Positions 46,680 through 54,507 of a DNA stretch of 64,000 bases are shown piece after piece. The notes below the pieces were generated by a model. It did no database searches. It saw nothing but the letters and a program-made list of their open reading frames with translations, and had not been told where the DNA came from. The DNA lies in contig NZ_JAYMGI010000002.1 in the NCBI RefSeq assembly GCF_035825295.1, positions 248,001-312,000 on the forward strand, given 5' to 3'. Position 1 is the first letter of the stretch. Every line of letters starts with the position of its first letter. The DNA is from Actinacidiphila sp. DG2A-62. GTDB taxonomy: Bacteria; Actinomycetota; Actinomycetes; Streptomycetales; Streptomycetaceae. Both the position numbers and the translations under genes were made by a program.

Positions 46680-47870
46680 TCAGGGCTGGAACAGCACCTT
46701 GATCGCGCCGTCCTCCTTCTTTTGGAACATCGCGTACGCGTCCGGCGCGCTGTCCAGCGGCATCCGGTGGGTGGCGAACTCGTCGACGCCGAGCGGGTCG
46801 TCGTCGGTGAGCAGCGGCAGGATCTCGTCGCTCCAGCGGCGGACGTTGGCCTGGCCCATGCGCAGCTGGATCTGCTTGTCGAACAAGGTCAGCATCGGCA
46901 TCGGGTCGGCGGCGCCGCCGTAGACGCCGCTGATCGAGAGGGTGCCGCCGCGCCGCACCAGGCGCACCGCGAGGTCGAAGGCGGCCAGCCGGTCGACGCC
47001 CGCGGTGGCGGTGAGCTTCTCGCCCCACGAGGCGGGCAGCAGCCCGGCGGCGGTCTGCGCGAGCTTGGCGACCGCGCTGCCGTGGGCCTCGGTGCCGACC
47101 GCGTCGACCACGCTGTCCGCGCCGCGCCCGTCGGTCATGTCCCTGACCGCCTCGGTCAGCTTCTCCGGCGACTCGAAGTCGCGCAGGTCCAGGACGGTCG
47201 CACCGTCCCGACGGGCGCGCTCCAGCCGCTCGGGGACCAGGTCCACGCCGATGACCTGTCCGGCGCCCAGGTGGCGGGCGACCCGGCAGCTCATCGCGCC
47301 GATCGGCCCGAGGCCGAGCACGACCAGCGTGCCGTCCCGCGGCACGTCGGCGTACTTCACCGCCTGCCACGCCGTGGGCAGCACGTCGGAGAGGTAGACG
47401 AAGCGGTCGTCGGCCGGGCCCTCGGGCACCTTGATCGGGCCGAACTGGGCCTGTGGCACCCGCAGGTACTCCGCCTGGGCGCCGGGCACCGCTCCGTACA
47501 GCTTGGTGTAGCCGAACAGCCGGGCGCCCATGCCGTGCTCGGTGACCTGGGTGGTCTCGCACTGCGTGGGCAGGCCGCGGCTGCACATCCAGCACGAGCC
47601 GCAGGCGATCTGGAACGGGACCACGACCCGGTCCCCTGCCTTCAGGTTCGTCACCGCGGAGCCGGTCTCCTCGACGACGCCGATCGGCTCGTGCCCCAGG
47701 ATGTCGCCCGGGGTCATGAAGGGCGTGAGCACCTCATAGAGGTGCAGGTCGGATCCGCACAGTCCGGAGGAGGTGACGCGGATGACCGCGTCCGTGTCCT
47801 CCTGGATGGCGGGGTCGGGCACGTGTTCCACCCTGACGTCCCGCTTGCCGTGCCAGACGGTTGCGCGCAT
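46680..47870 (-). CDS. Zinc-dependent alcohol dehydrogenase (formaldehyde-dehydrogenase-like)
   Basis: 396 residues, medium-chain family. Catalytic zinc: SSGLCGSDLHLYEVL and ILGHEPIGVVEE. Structural zinc: CGSCWMCSRGLPTQC. Cofactor loop: LVVLGLGPIGAMSCRVARHL, with an acidic residue after it (GVDLVPERL) favouring NAD. The YTKLYGAVPGAQAEYLRVPQ segment and length are typical of glutathione-independent formaldehyde dehydrogenase-like proteins common in actinobacteria. It precedes the SDR gene on the same strand. Confidence 0.92.
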   Translation of the reverse strand: MRATVWHGKRDVRVEHVPDPAIQEDTDAVIRVTSSGLCGSDLHLYEVLTPFMTPGDILGHEPIGVVEETGSAVTNLKAGDRVVVPFQIACGSCWMCSRGLPTQCETTQVTEHGMGARLFGYTKLYGAVPGAQAEYLRVPQAQFGPIKVPEGPADDRFVYLSDVLPTAWQAVKYADVPRDGTLVVLGLGPIGAMSCRVARHLGAGQVIGVDLVPERLERARRDGATVLDLRDFESPEKLTEAVRDMTDGRGADSVVDAVGTEAHGSAVAKLAQTAAGLLPASWGEKLTATAGVDRLAAFDLAVRLVRRGGTLSISGVYGGAADPMPMLTLFDKQIQLRMGQANVRRWSDEILPLLTDDDPLGVDEFATHRMPLDSAPDAYAMFQKKEDGAIKVLFQP

Positions 47871-47938
47871 GGTGTCTCACTCCGCTCCTCGACGCTTTCC
47901 GCGGTGACGGTCCCCGCGGCCTCGTGGACGTCCCCGCC

Positions 47939-48256
47939 CTATCCCGCGCGGCGGACGGGCGTGCCGACCTGGGCCGGCTGCCTGGGCAGCCTCGGCGGGC
48001 CGTAGCCGCCGACCGCCTTCTGCCGCCTGCCGCCGTCCTCGATCTCGTGCAGCCGGGACCGCAGCGCGCGGATCACCGGTGTGCGCGCCCGGTGCGCGCT
48101 CTCGTAGCGCAACAGCGCCTCGACCTGCTCGCGCGGCATCCGCGCGGCCCGGCTCTCCACCAGGACCTTGGGCAGGTGGTCGTAGTCCGCTATCGGGGGA
48201 CGATCTCCCGCCGTCCCGTCACCGGTCCCCTCGTCCCACATGTCCACGTCTCTCAC
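47939..48256 (-). CDS. Conserved small acidic/basic protein, unknown function
   Basis: 105 residues from a GTG at 48256, chosen because GAAGGA lies 7 bases upstream; an ATG five codons in (48241) is the alternative. The core IADYDHLPKVLVESRAARMP then EQVEALLRYESAHRARTPVI and ALRSRLHEIEDGG looks like two helices and resembles a small actinobacterial family with an AEQLRALLAYE-type core. The C-terminus is basic and Pro-rich. Cytoplasmic. Function unknown. Confidence 0.65.
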   Translation of the reverse strand: MRDVDMWDEGTGDGTAGDRPPIADYDHLPKVLVESRAARMPREQVEALLRYESAHRARTPVIRALRSRLHEIEDGGRRQKAVGGYGPPRLPRQPAQVGTPVRRAG

Positions 48257-48414
48257 CTCGACGTCCTTCGTCCCGTTCGCCCCCGAAGTCGTTGATGCGG
48301 CTGCCCGCACGAGGGCGGCGCAAACAGGACCCGCCGAGCCGCCGCGCCGTGGTCATGACGGAGCGTCGCGCGGCCGTCCCGCGGCGTCTGCGGTGGAACG
48401 GGTCGCGCACCCCC

Positions 48415-49178
48415 TCACACGGCGGGCTTGCGCGCCTCGATCAGGAAGCGGGTGGAGTGCGCGACGAACGGTCCCCGCGCCACGATCAGCTCGTGCAGGT
48501 CGCGCAGGCGCTCCCGGTACGCTTCGACGGTGAAGCCGGGCACCATCCAGACGACCTTGCGCAGGAAGTAGACCACCGCGCCGATGTCGTGGAACTCCGT
48601 GCGCAGCGACTCCAGCCGCAGGTCCAGCACCTCCAGGCCGGCCGCTCGGGCCCCGGCGCGGGCCCGGTCGGGGTGCCGGGCGCTCCTGACCGCCGGGGGC
48701 TGCGGGCCGAGGAAGAACTCGACCAGTTCGAAGACGCTGGCCGGGCCCACCTGCTGGGAGAAGTACGTGCCCGCGGGCCGCAGCACGCGCGCGATCTCCT
48801 GCCACCAGACGGTCACCGGGTGGCGGCTGACCACGAGGTCGAAGGCGGCGTCGGCGAAAGGCAGCGGCGGCTCGTCGGAGTCGGCCAACACGACCGCGCC
48901 GCGCGGGTGCAGCAAGGCGGTGGCCTTGGCGAGATTCGGCGGCCAGGACTCGGTCGCGGCCATCAGCGGCGGCAGCACCGGCACGCCGGCCAGCACCTCG
49001 CCGCCGCCGGTCTGGATGTCCAGCGCGGCGCGCGCGAGGGCCAGCCGCTCCCCCATCGACCGCTGGTAGCCCCAGGACGGCGCTGCTCGGTCGCCCTGCC
49101 GTCGAGCCAGGAGAAGTCCCAGCCCTCGACGGGCACGGACGCGGCCTCTGCCACCAGGTCGTCGAACGAGGGCGCCAT
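48415..49178 (-). pseudogene. SAM-dependent methyltransferase, frameshifted near the N-terminus
   Basis: The N-terminus starts at the ATG at 49178 (MAPSFDDLVAEAASVPVEG, then WDFSWLDGRATEQRR). At about 49077-49083 the frame must shift by one missing base to continue SWGYQRSMGERLALARAALD and IQTGGGEVLAG (motif I). It then reads on through VVLADSDEPPLPFADAAFDL and HPVTVWWQEIARVLRPAGTY to the stop at 48415. Corrected length is about 254 residues, normal for this class I methyltransferase family. An internal ATG (49056) would give a 213-residue product lacking the first helix. Substrate unknown. Confidence 0.8.
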
Positions 49179-49270
49179 GATCACAGCATGGCGTCCGGCC
49201 GGGGACCGCGCCAAGCGGATTTCCCCGGCCGGAGGCCGAACGTGCCGCGGGGCCTGTGGAGAGCCTGGCG

Positions 49271-50692
49271 TCAGCTCGCCGTGCAGGTCAGCGTCGGGAC
49301 CGCGCCGGAGCCGGTGCCCTGGAAGCCGAAGGACGTGGAGGCGGAGGCGGCGAGGCTGCCGTTGTAGCCGGCGTCGACCGCGGTGACCGCGCTGCCCGAC
49401 TGGGTGACGGTGGCGTTCCAGGCGTTGGTGATGTGCTGGCTGCCGGCGTAGGTCCAGCCGACCCGCCAGCCGTGGATCGCCGTGGTCCCGCTGGTCACCG
49501 TGACGTCGGCGGTGAAGCCCGACCCCCAGTCGCTGGACACCCGGTAGCTGGCCGTGCACCCGCCGTCGCCGGGCGGGTTGCCGCCGCCGGCCGTGGTGGT
49601 CGCGGTCACCGGGGACGAGGCGGCGGAGGCGTTCCCGGCCGCGTCGCGGGCCTTGACGGTGTACGTGTACGCGGTCGAGGCGGCGAGCCCGGTGTCGGTG
49701 AAGGAGGTGCCGGTGGCGGTGCCGGCCAGCTGGCCGCCTCGGTAGACGTCGTAGCCGGTGACGCCGACGTTGTCGGAGGACGGCGACCACGACAGCGAGG
49801 CGGAGGAGGCGGTCGTGCCGGTGACCGTGAGGCCGGCCGGCGCGGAGGGGGCCTGGGTGTCGCCGCCCGGGTCGCCGCCGCTGCCGGCGCCCGCGGTGAA
49901 GGAGAACGACGTGGTGGCCAGTCCCTGGCCGCCCTGCCAGACCTCGAAGCCCGCCTCGGCGTCGATCAGGTAGTGCGCCGGGTTCACCGAGCCGCGGCTG
50001 ACCGCGTCGTCGATCAGCGCCTTGACGTCGAGCCCGGAGACGGAGGTGGCGCCGCCCTGGAGGACGTACGAAATGATCTTCCAGGACGTCTGGTTGCCGG
50101 TCCACACGTCCCAGGAGTGGCCCGCCGCGGTGGAGGTGCCGGTCTTGCCGCCGAACGGCTGCACGCCGCCGCGGCTGTTCAGCCAGATCATGATCTCGGT
50201 GCCGTCGGGCTGGCCGGCGGTGGTGGGCGTGGAGTTGATCCACAGGTCGTACGCGACGTCGTACGCGCCCGAGCCGACCTGTGTGGTGCTCCACGAGGAG
50301 GTGGCGCTGCCGAGCTTGCTCACCTGGATCGGCAGTCCGCTGTTCGGCGTGCAGTCGCCCCAGTGGCAGCCCTTGAAGATCGAGGGGTAGGTGGCGGGCG
50401 CGCCGTTGGTCGGCAGGTTGAAGTTCGCGGTGTCGATCGACCAGGCGGTGCCGCCGTTGTACGTGATGCACTGCTGGGCGGTCGAGTTCCACTCGTTGGC
50501 CTGGATGGTGTAGTCGCCGGCCGCGATGGTGTCCTGCGGCTGGCAGGTCGTGGTGGCGGCGTGCGCCGACTGGGCGACGGTGACCGGCAGCACCAGGGCG
50601 GCGGCCGCGGCCAGCGCGGCGGCGACCGCGCGCAGTCGTGGCGCGCGGGGGTGCGCCGCGCGGGGGCGTGATCGGAGGAGGTGGCGTTTCAC
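49271..50692 (-). CDS. Secreted GH12 endoglucanase with FN3 and CBM2 domains
   Basis: 473 residues from a GTG at 50692 preceded by AAAGGGA. The signal peptide ends near AHA-ATT (46). GH12 jelly-roll (about 50-265) with nucleophile E166 in GTEIMIWLNS and acid/base E250 in AGFEVWQGG. A Gly/Asp linker leads to a fibronectin type III domain (about 281-365) and a cellulose-binding CBM2 (about 377-473, CTASYRVSSDWGSGFTADV). It is an extracellular beta-1,4-glucanase. A perfect CebR box lies 55 bases upstream, so it should be induced by cellobiose or cello-oligosaccharides. Confidence 0.95.
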   Translation of the reverse strand: MKRHLLRSRPRAAHPRAPRLRAVAAALAAAAALVLPVTVAQSAHAATTTCQPQDTIAAGDYTIQANEWNSTAQQCITYNGGTAWSIDTANFNLPTNGAPATYPSIFKGCHWGDCTPNSGLPIQVSKLGSATSSWSTTQVGSGAYDVAYDLWINSTPTTAGQPDGTEIMIWLNSRGGVQPFGGKTGTSTAAGHSWDVWTGNQTSWKIISYVLQGGATSVSGLDVKALIDDAVSRGSVNPAHYLIDAEAGFEVWQGGQGLATTSFSFTAGAGSGGDPGGDTQAPSAPAGLTVTGTTASSASLSWSPSSDNVGVTGYDVYRGGQLAGTATGTSFTDTGLAASTAYTYTVKARDAAGNASAASSPVTATTTAGGGNPPGDGGCTASYRVSSDWGSGFTADVTVTSGTTAIHGWRVGWTYAGSQHITNAWNATVTQSGSAVTAVDAGYNGSLAASASTSFGFQGTGSGAVPTLTCTAS

Positions 50693-50746
50693 GGGACGGT
50701 CCCTTTCGCCGGACGTGGGGGGATGACCCGGTCCGCAGGAACGAAA

Positions 50747-50760
50747 TGGGAGCGCTCCCA
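50747..50760. promoter_or_regulatory. CebR operator TGGGAGCGCTCCCA
   Basis: A perfect 14-bp palindrome identical to the established Streptomyces CebR binding consensus, located upstream of the GH12 endoglucanase start at 50692. CebR represses cellulase and cellobiose-uptake genes until cello-oligosaccharides bind it. Confidence 0.92.
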
Positions 50761-50909
50761 CTGGCGGGCCGCCACACATCAAGCCAGGATGCTCCGGCGA
50801 CGTCAACCCCGCCCGCACGCACTCGGCTCACGACGCGGCGTCACACCACCGGCCGGCCGCGGCCTGCGCGCCGTCGGGGGCTGCTTCCGGTGGCCGGCGG
50901 GGGCGCGGC

Positions 50910-51574
50910 TCAGGGGTTGGCGATCGTGGTGAAGGCCGCGGCGAGGCTCTCGCTCTCGTCGGCCGGGACGAGCCGTTCGATGGCGGTGACGAGGTCGCGG
51001 CGCTCGTGGAAGAGGTACTGGTAGGCCTGGGCGAGCGCGCCGTCGATGGTGAGGACGCGGGTCTCCTCGGGGTGGCCGCCGACGATCGCGCGGTCCAGGA
51101 TGTCCTGGATCAGCTCGCCCTCGTGGCGGTCGCGGCCGACCAGTTTCTCCGGCGCGCCGTGCCGGGTGAGCGCCTTGCGGACGGTGGCCTCCTTCGCGGC
51201 GTTGTGGCGCGCGAAGGTGTCGGCGAGGGGGCGCAGATCCTCGGGTTCGGTGGCGCCGCGCATCCTGACGTCCTCGACCATGGCGAGCAGCAGTCCGCCG
51301 GAGGTGGCCAGGCTCGCGCCGAGGCCGGTGGGGACCTTCAGCGGTTCGCGGGCGGCCCGGCTCGCCGCCGCTCCCGCCTCGGTCGCCCCGGTGGGTTCCG
51401 GGCTTCGTGACCCGGAGTCCTGGTCGGACCGTCCGCCGCGGTGCGGCCAGTGGAAACGTCCGCGCCGCGGGTGGTTCGTCGGCGCGTCCGGCACGGCCGT
51501 GTTGGTGGGCGCCGCCGCCGAGCGGTCGGGCCGGGCCGGCCGCCCGGGTTCCTGAAGTCGCCTGCATCGCTCAT
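50910..51574 (-). pseudogene. Hemerythrin-like (HHE) protein candidate, probable N-terminal frameshift
   Basis: The conserved-looking part is LADTFARHNAAKEATVRKAL, RDRHEGELIQDILDRA and QYLFHERRDLVTAIERL. Spaced His/Glu pairs on helices suggest a diiron hemerythrin fold, but the match is by eye only. The best start, ATG 51574 with AAGGAG upstream (MSDAGDFRNPGG), is one base out of phase with the downstream coding frame. A missing base near 51535-51550, in GC-rich sequence, would join them to give about 221 residues. Without correction the downstream frame has no good start. It lies between the cellulase and DUF5709 genes. Confidence 0.5.
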
Positions 51575-51768
51575 CCCGCGTGCTCCTTCCGCTTCCGCTT
51601 CGTTCTCCGGGCGGGCGGTCCGCCGGAGCGGCCGCCCGCCCGTGGTTCTCGTCGCCTCCCCCGCCGTCGCGCCGGTTCCTCGCCGGGCGACCCGTCCCGG
51701 GCCGCTCCGGTCCGCCGGGCGGGAGCCCGGCGGGAAGACGGGCCGGACGACCGGCCACCGGGCCGGGT

Positions 51769-52335
51769 TCAGGGGCCGGGGCCGTCCCGCGGCGGCGGCA
51801 GGTCCCCGCGGGGCACGGCGAAGCCCTCGTCCACCGGGTCCGGCACCACGTGCATCGCCGCCTCCTCCGCGGAGGCCGCGCCGCCGTCGATGCCGACGTC
51901 CGCGCCGGTCATGCCCTCCTCGCGGGAGTGCGCTCCCTCGTCCGGCCCGACCAGTCGGCCGGAGCGGCGGTCGCCGACCTCGGCGTCCAGGAGTTCGCCG
52001 TCGGTGTCGGAGGCGTCGCCGAGGCCGTCGCCGTCGACCGGGCGGGCGTCGGGGTTCTCCCGGCGCAACCGGGCGTCGAGGGACTCGCCGGTGCGCTGCT
52101 CGTCCGCGGTGGTGCCGGTGTCCTCGACCGCGAACGGCCGTTCGGGCGGTGAGTACCCCTCGTCGAGCACCTCCTCGAGGCCCCGGTCCAGCAGCGTGTC
52201 CTCCGGCTCCAGCGGGCCCGCGTCCTCGCGGATCTCGCTGTCGTCGGGCTGGTAGACCTCGTCGCCCCAACCGCCGCGCGGATCGCCGCCGGCGCCGTCG
52301 CGGTCGGCGCCGCCCGGGTCCTGACCGTCGCTCAT
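51769..52335 (-). CDS. DUF5709 domain protein
   Basis: 188 residues, strongly acidic. The core VYQPDDSEIREDAGPLEPED, then LLDRGLEEVLDEGYSPPERP is the hallmark of DUF5709, a Streptomyces/actinobacterial family of unknown role. The C-terminal half is Gly/Asp/Glu-rich and ends PPPRDGPGP. No signal or membrane segment. The ATG at 52335 lies 5 bases after the stop of the PfpI-like gene, probably an operon. Confidence 0.88.
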   Translation of the reverse strand: MSDGQDPGGADRDGAGGDPRGGWGDEVYQPDDSEIREDAGPLEPEDTLLDRGLEEVLDEGYSPPERPFAVEDTGTTADEQRTGESLDARLRRENPDARPVDGDGLGDASDTDGELLDAEVGDRRSGRLVGPDEGAHSREEGMTGADVGIDGGAASAEEAAMHVVPDPVDEGFAVPRGDLPPPRDGPGP

Positions 52336-52340
52336 GCCGG

Positions 52341-52889
52341 TCAGCTCCGGACGCTGCCCGCGCGGGTCTCGGTGAGGATCGCCTCGCCGAACGCGCCGAG
52401 GTCGTCGGGTTTCCGGCTGGTGATCAGCGTGTTCGGGCCCGCCGAGCAGATCCGCACCCGCTCGTCCACCCAGGTGCCGCCGGCGTTGCGCACGTCGGTC
52501 CGCAGGCTGGGCCAGGAGGTGAGGGTACGGCCGCGCACCACGTCCGCCTCGATCAGCATCCAGATCGCGTGGCAGATCGCCGCGACGGGCTTGCCGGCGT
52601 CGAAGAACGCCCGGACGAACCGGACCGCCTCCTCGTCGGTGCGCAGGAAGTCGGGGTTGGCGACGCCGCCGGGGAGCACGAGCAGGTCGAAGTCCTCCGC
52701 GGAGGTGCCGGCGACGGTGGTGTCGACGGGGAAGGTGTCCGCCTTGTCCAGGTGGTTGAACGCCTGGATCCTGCCCGGGGAGGTCGACACCAGCCGCGGG
52801 TTCGCGCCCGCGTCGTCGAGGGTCTGCCAGGGCGAGGTCAGTTCGACCTGCTCGACGCCCTCGGGGGCCACCAGGAATGCGGTGCGCAC
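52341..52889 (-). CDS. DJ-1/PfpI family type 1 glutamine amidotransferase-like protein
   Basis: 182 residues. TAFLVAPEGVEQVELTSPWQ opens the flavodoxin-like fold. DLLVLPGGVANPDFLRTDEE precedes the nucleophile elbow PVAAICHAIWMLI with the catalytic Cys, followed by RTLTSWPSLRTDVRNAGGTW. Length and motifs match PfpI/YhbO-like proteins involved in stress resistance. GTG 52889 gives better spacing from AAAGGA than the GTG at 52898; either is possible. It leads into the DUF5709 gene 5 bases downstream. Confidence 0.92.
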   Translation of the reverse strand: MRTAFLVAPEGVEQVELTSPWQTLDDAGANPRLVSTSPGRIQAFNHLDKADTFPVDTTVAGTSAEDFDLLVLPGGVANPDFLRTDEEAVRFVRAFFDAGKPVAAICHAIWMLIEADVVRGRTLTSWPSLRTDVRNAGGTWVDERVRICSAGPNTLITSRKPDDLGAFGEAILTETRAGSVRS

Positions 52890-53168
52890 GGTTCTCACGT
52901 CCTTTCGGGATCCGGCCGTTCGCGCTGTCGCGGACGTCGGCGTCGAAACCGGGTGAATGACGCCTTTTCCGAGTACGGGCGGTCGCCTACCCGGGGCCTT
53001 CGGGCGGAAACGGACGCCGTCCCGGGTCCACCGGACCGGCCGTCCCCCGCCCCCTCCATCATGGGCACGCATCCGCCGCGCACGCCCGTCGGCGTGGCCC
53101 CGGCCGGTCCGTGGGCCCGCGGACCCACGGACCGGCCCGGACCGGCCGGACCGGCGCGATCTCGCGGC

Positions 53169-53672
53169 TCAGCGCGCGCCGGGCCCGCTGCGGTGCCTGG
53201 CCCACAGGGGGACCACGGACCAGCACAGCACGAACCACGCCACCACCCCGCCGACCAGCCACGCGGCACCGGTGTCGGCCATCGCCACGCGCAGCACGAG
53301 CAGCAGCGAGCACGCCATGGTGCACAGCAGCAGGAGCAGGCCGAGGACGGTGAGCCGGGAGGCCCAGACGACCGTCTCGGGCTTGAGCTTGCGGCCGGTC
53401 AGCAGCCGGTGCATGGCGACCGGGCCGACCAGCGCCCCGGTGGTGGCCGCGCCGAGGACGACCGTGACGACGTAGAGATGCCGGTCGGTGTCCGACAGCG
53501 AGGTGAAGCGCTGCTGGAAGATCACCGTCAGCAGGAATCCGAACAGGATCTGCACGCCGGTCTGGGCGACGCGCAGTTCCTGGAGCAGGTCGCCCCAGCG
53601 GCGGTCGGCCCGCTCCTCCTCGGTCTCGTGCCGCCCCGTGTCGGCCCCGGCCGGGCCCTTGCTGTCCGTCAT
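53169..53672 (-). CDS. DUF6328 family membrane protein
   Basis: 167 residues. A charged cytoplasmic N-terminus (HETEEERADRRWGDLLQELR) is followed by the conserved VAQTGVQILFGFLLTVIFQQ and about four membrane helices (YVVTVVLGAATTGALVGPVA, LTVLGLLLLLCTMACSLLLV, WLVGGVVAWFVLCWSVVPLW). This pattern defines the actinobacterial DUF6328 family, function unknown. The ATG at 53672 lies 55 bases downstream of the AlkB-like stop on the same strand. Confidence 0.88.
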   Translation of the reverse strand: MTDSKGPAGADTGRHETEEERADRRWGDLLQELRVAQTGVQILFGFLLTVIFQQRFTSLSDTDRHLYVVTVVLGAATTGALVGPVAMHRLLTGRKLKPETVVWASRLTVLGLLLLLCTMACSLLLVLRVAMADTGAAWLVGGVVAWFVLCWSVVPLWARHRSGPGAR

Positions 53673-53727
53673 GCCCGCACGCCTACCCCGGAAGCCCTCC
53701 CCCACTGCCCCGAGGCACGCGACCGGC

Positions 53728-54351
53728 TCAGCGCACCCCGCGGGTGCGGAACTGCACGCTGATCCGTCCGCCCACCTCGGCACGCGTCTTGGGCACGGCG
53801 TGGTCCCAGGTGCGCTGGCAGGAGCCGCCCATGACGATGAGGTCGCCGTGGCCGAGCGGCTGCCGGACGGCCGTCGGGCCGCCCCCTCGGGGGCGCAGCA
53901 CCAGGGGTCTGGGGGCGCCGAGGGACACGATCGCGACCATCGTGTCATGGGTGCCGCCGCGGCCTATGCGGTCGCCGTGCCAGGCGACGCTGTCGCGGCC
54001 GTCGCGGTAGTGGCAGAGTCCGGCCGTGGTGAAGGGCTCGCCCAGCTCCTCGGCATAGTGCGCGCTGAGGCGTTCGCGCGCCTCGGCCAGCACCGGGTGC
54101 GGCAGCGGCTCGCCCTCCCCGTAATGAGCCAGCAGCCGCGGCACCGCGACCACGTCGTCGAACATCCGGCGGCGCTCCTCGCGCCAGGGGACGTGCTCCG
54201 CCAAGTCCTCGTAGACGTCGTCGGAGCCGGAGAGCCAGCCGGGCAGGACGTCTATCCACGCGCCGTGGCCGAGGTGGGTGCGGCATGCGGCGGTCAGGTC
54301 GCCGAGGCCCGGCGCTCCGGTGGCGAAGATGGACGATTGCTGATGGCTCAT
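53728..54351 (-). CDS. alkB: AlkB-like Fe(II)/2-oxoglutarate dioxygenase
   Basis: 207 residues. Iron ligands are H125 and D127 in AWHGDRIG and H184 in WDHAVPK; 2-oxoglutarate is bound by an Arg in GGRISVQFRTRG. NxY is replaced by CHYRDGRD. The enzyme is expected to reverse alkylation damage in DNA by oxidative demethylation. It is divergent from an ATP-dependent DNA ligase gene, and the shared promoter region carries three phased TTCGAGTGR repeats, consistent with damage-responsive control. Confidence 0.93.
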   Translation of the reverse strand: MSHQQSSIFATGAPGLGDLTAACRTHLGHGAWIDVLPGWLSGSDDVYEDLAEHVPWREERRRMFDDVVAVPRLLAHYGEGEPLPHPVLAEARERLSAHYAEELGEPFTTAGLCHYRDGRDSVAWHGDRIGRGGTHDTMVAIVSLGAPRPLVLRPRGGGPTAVRQPLGHGDLIVMGGSCQRTWDHAVPKTRAEVGGRISVQFRTRGVR

Positions 54352-54394
54352 GCGGCCAGCCTAGCCCAGTCTCGTACGTACATTCGATTCCCCG

Positions 54395-54423
54395 TTCGAG
54401 TGACTTCGAGTGAATTCGAGTGG
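54395..54423. promoter_or_regulatory. Three direct TTCGAGTGR repeats at 10-bp spacing
   Basis: TTCGAGTGA at 54395 and 54405 and TTCGAGTGG at 54415, exactly one helical turn apart, in the 156-base divergent region between the alkB-like and DNA ligase genes. A related TTCGATT lies at 54383. Phased direct repeats are typical of activator or response-regulator sites; no known Streptomyces SOS or RecA-NDp box matches well. Confidence 0.7.
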
Positions 54424-54507
54424 TTCCGGACCGGCCGTCACGCCCGGACGTCCCCGCCGCCGGGGCCGGGCCGCGCGGAAACGCCTGCCGCGCAGGAGGA
54501 TGGACGC

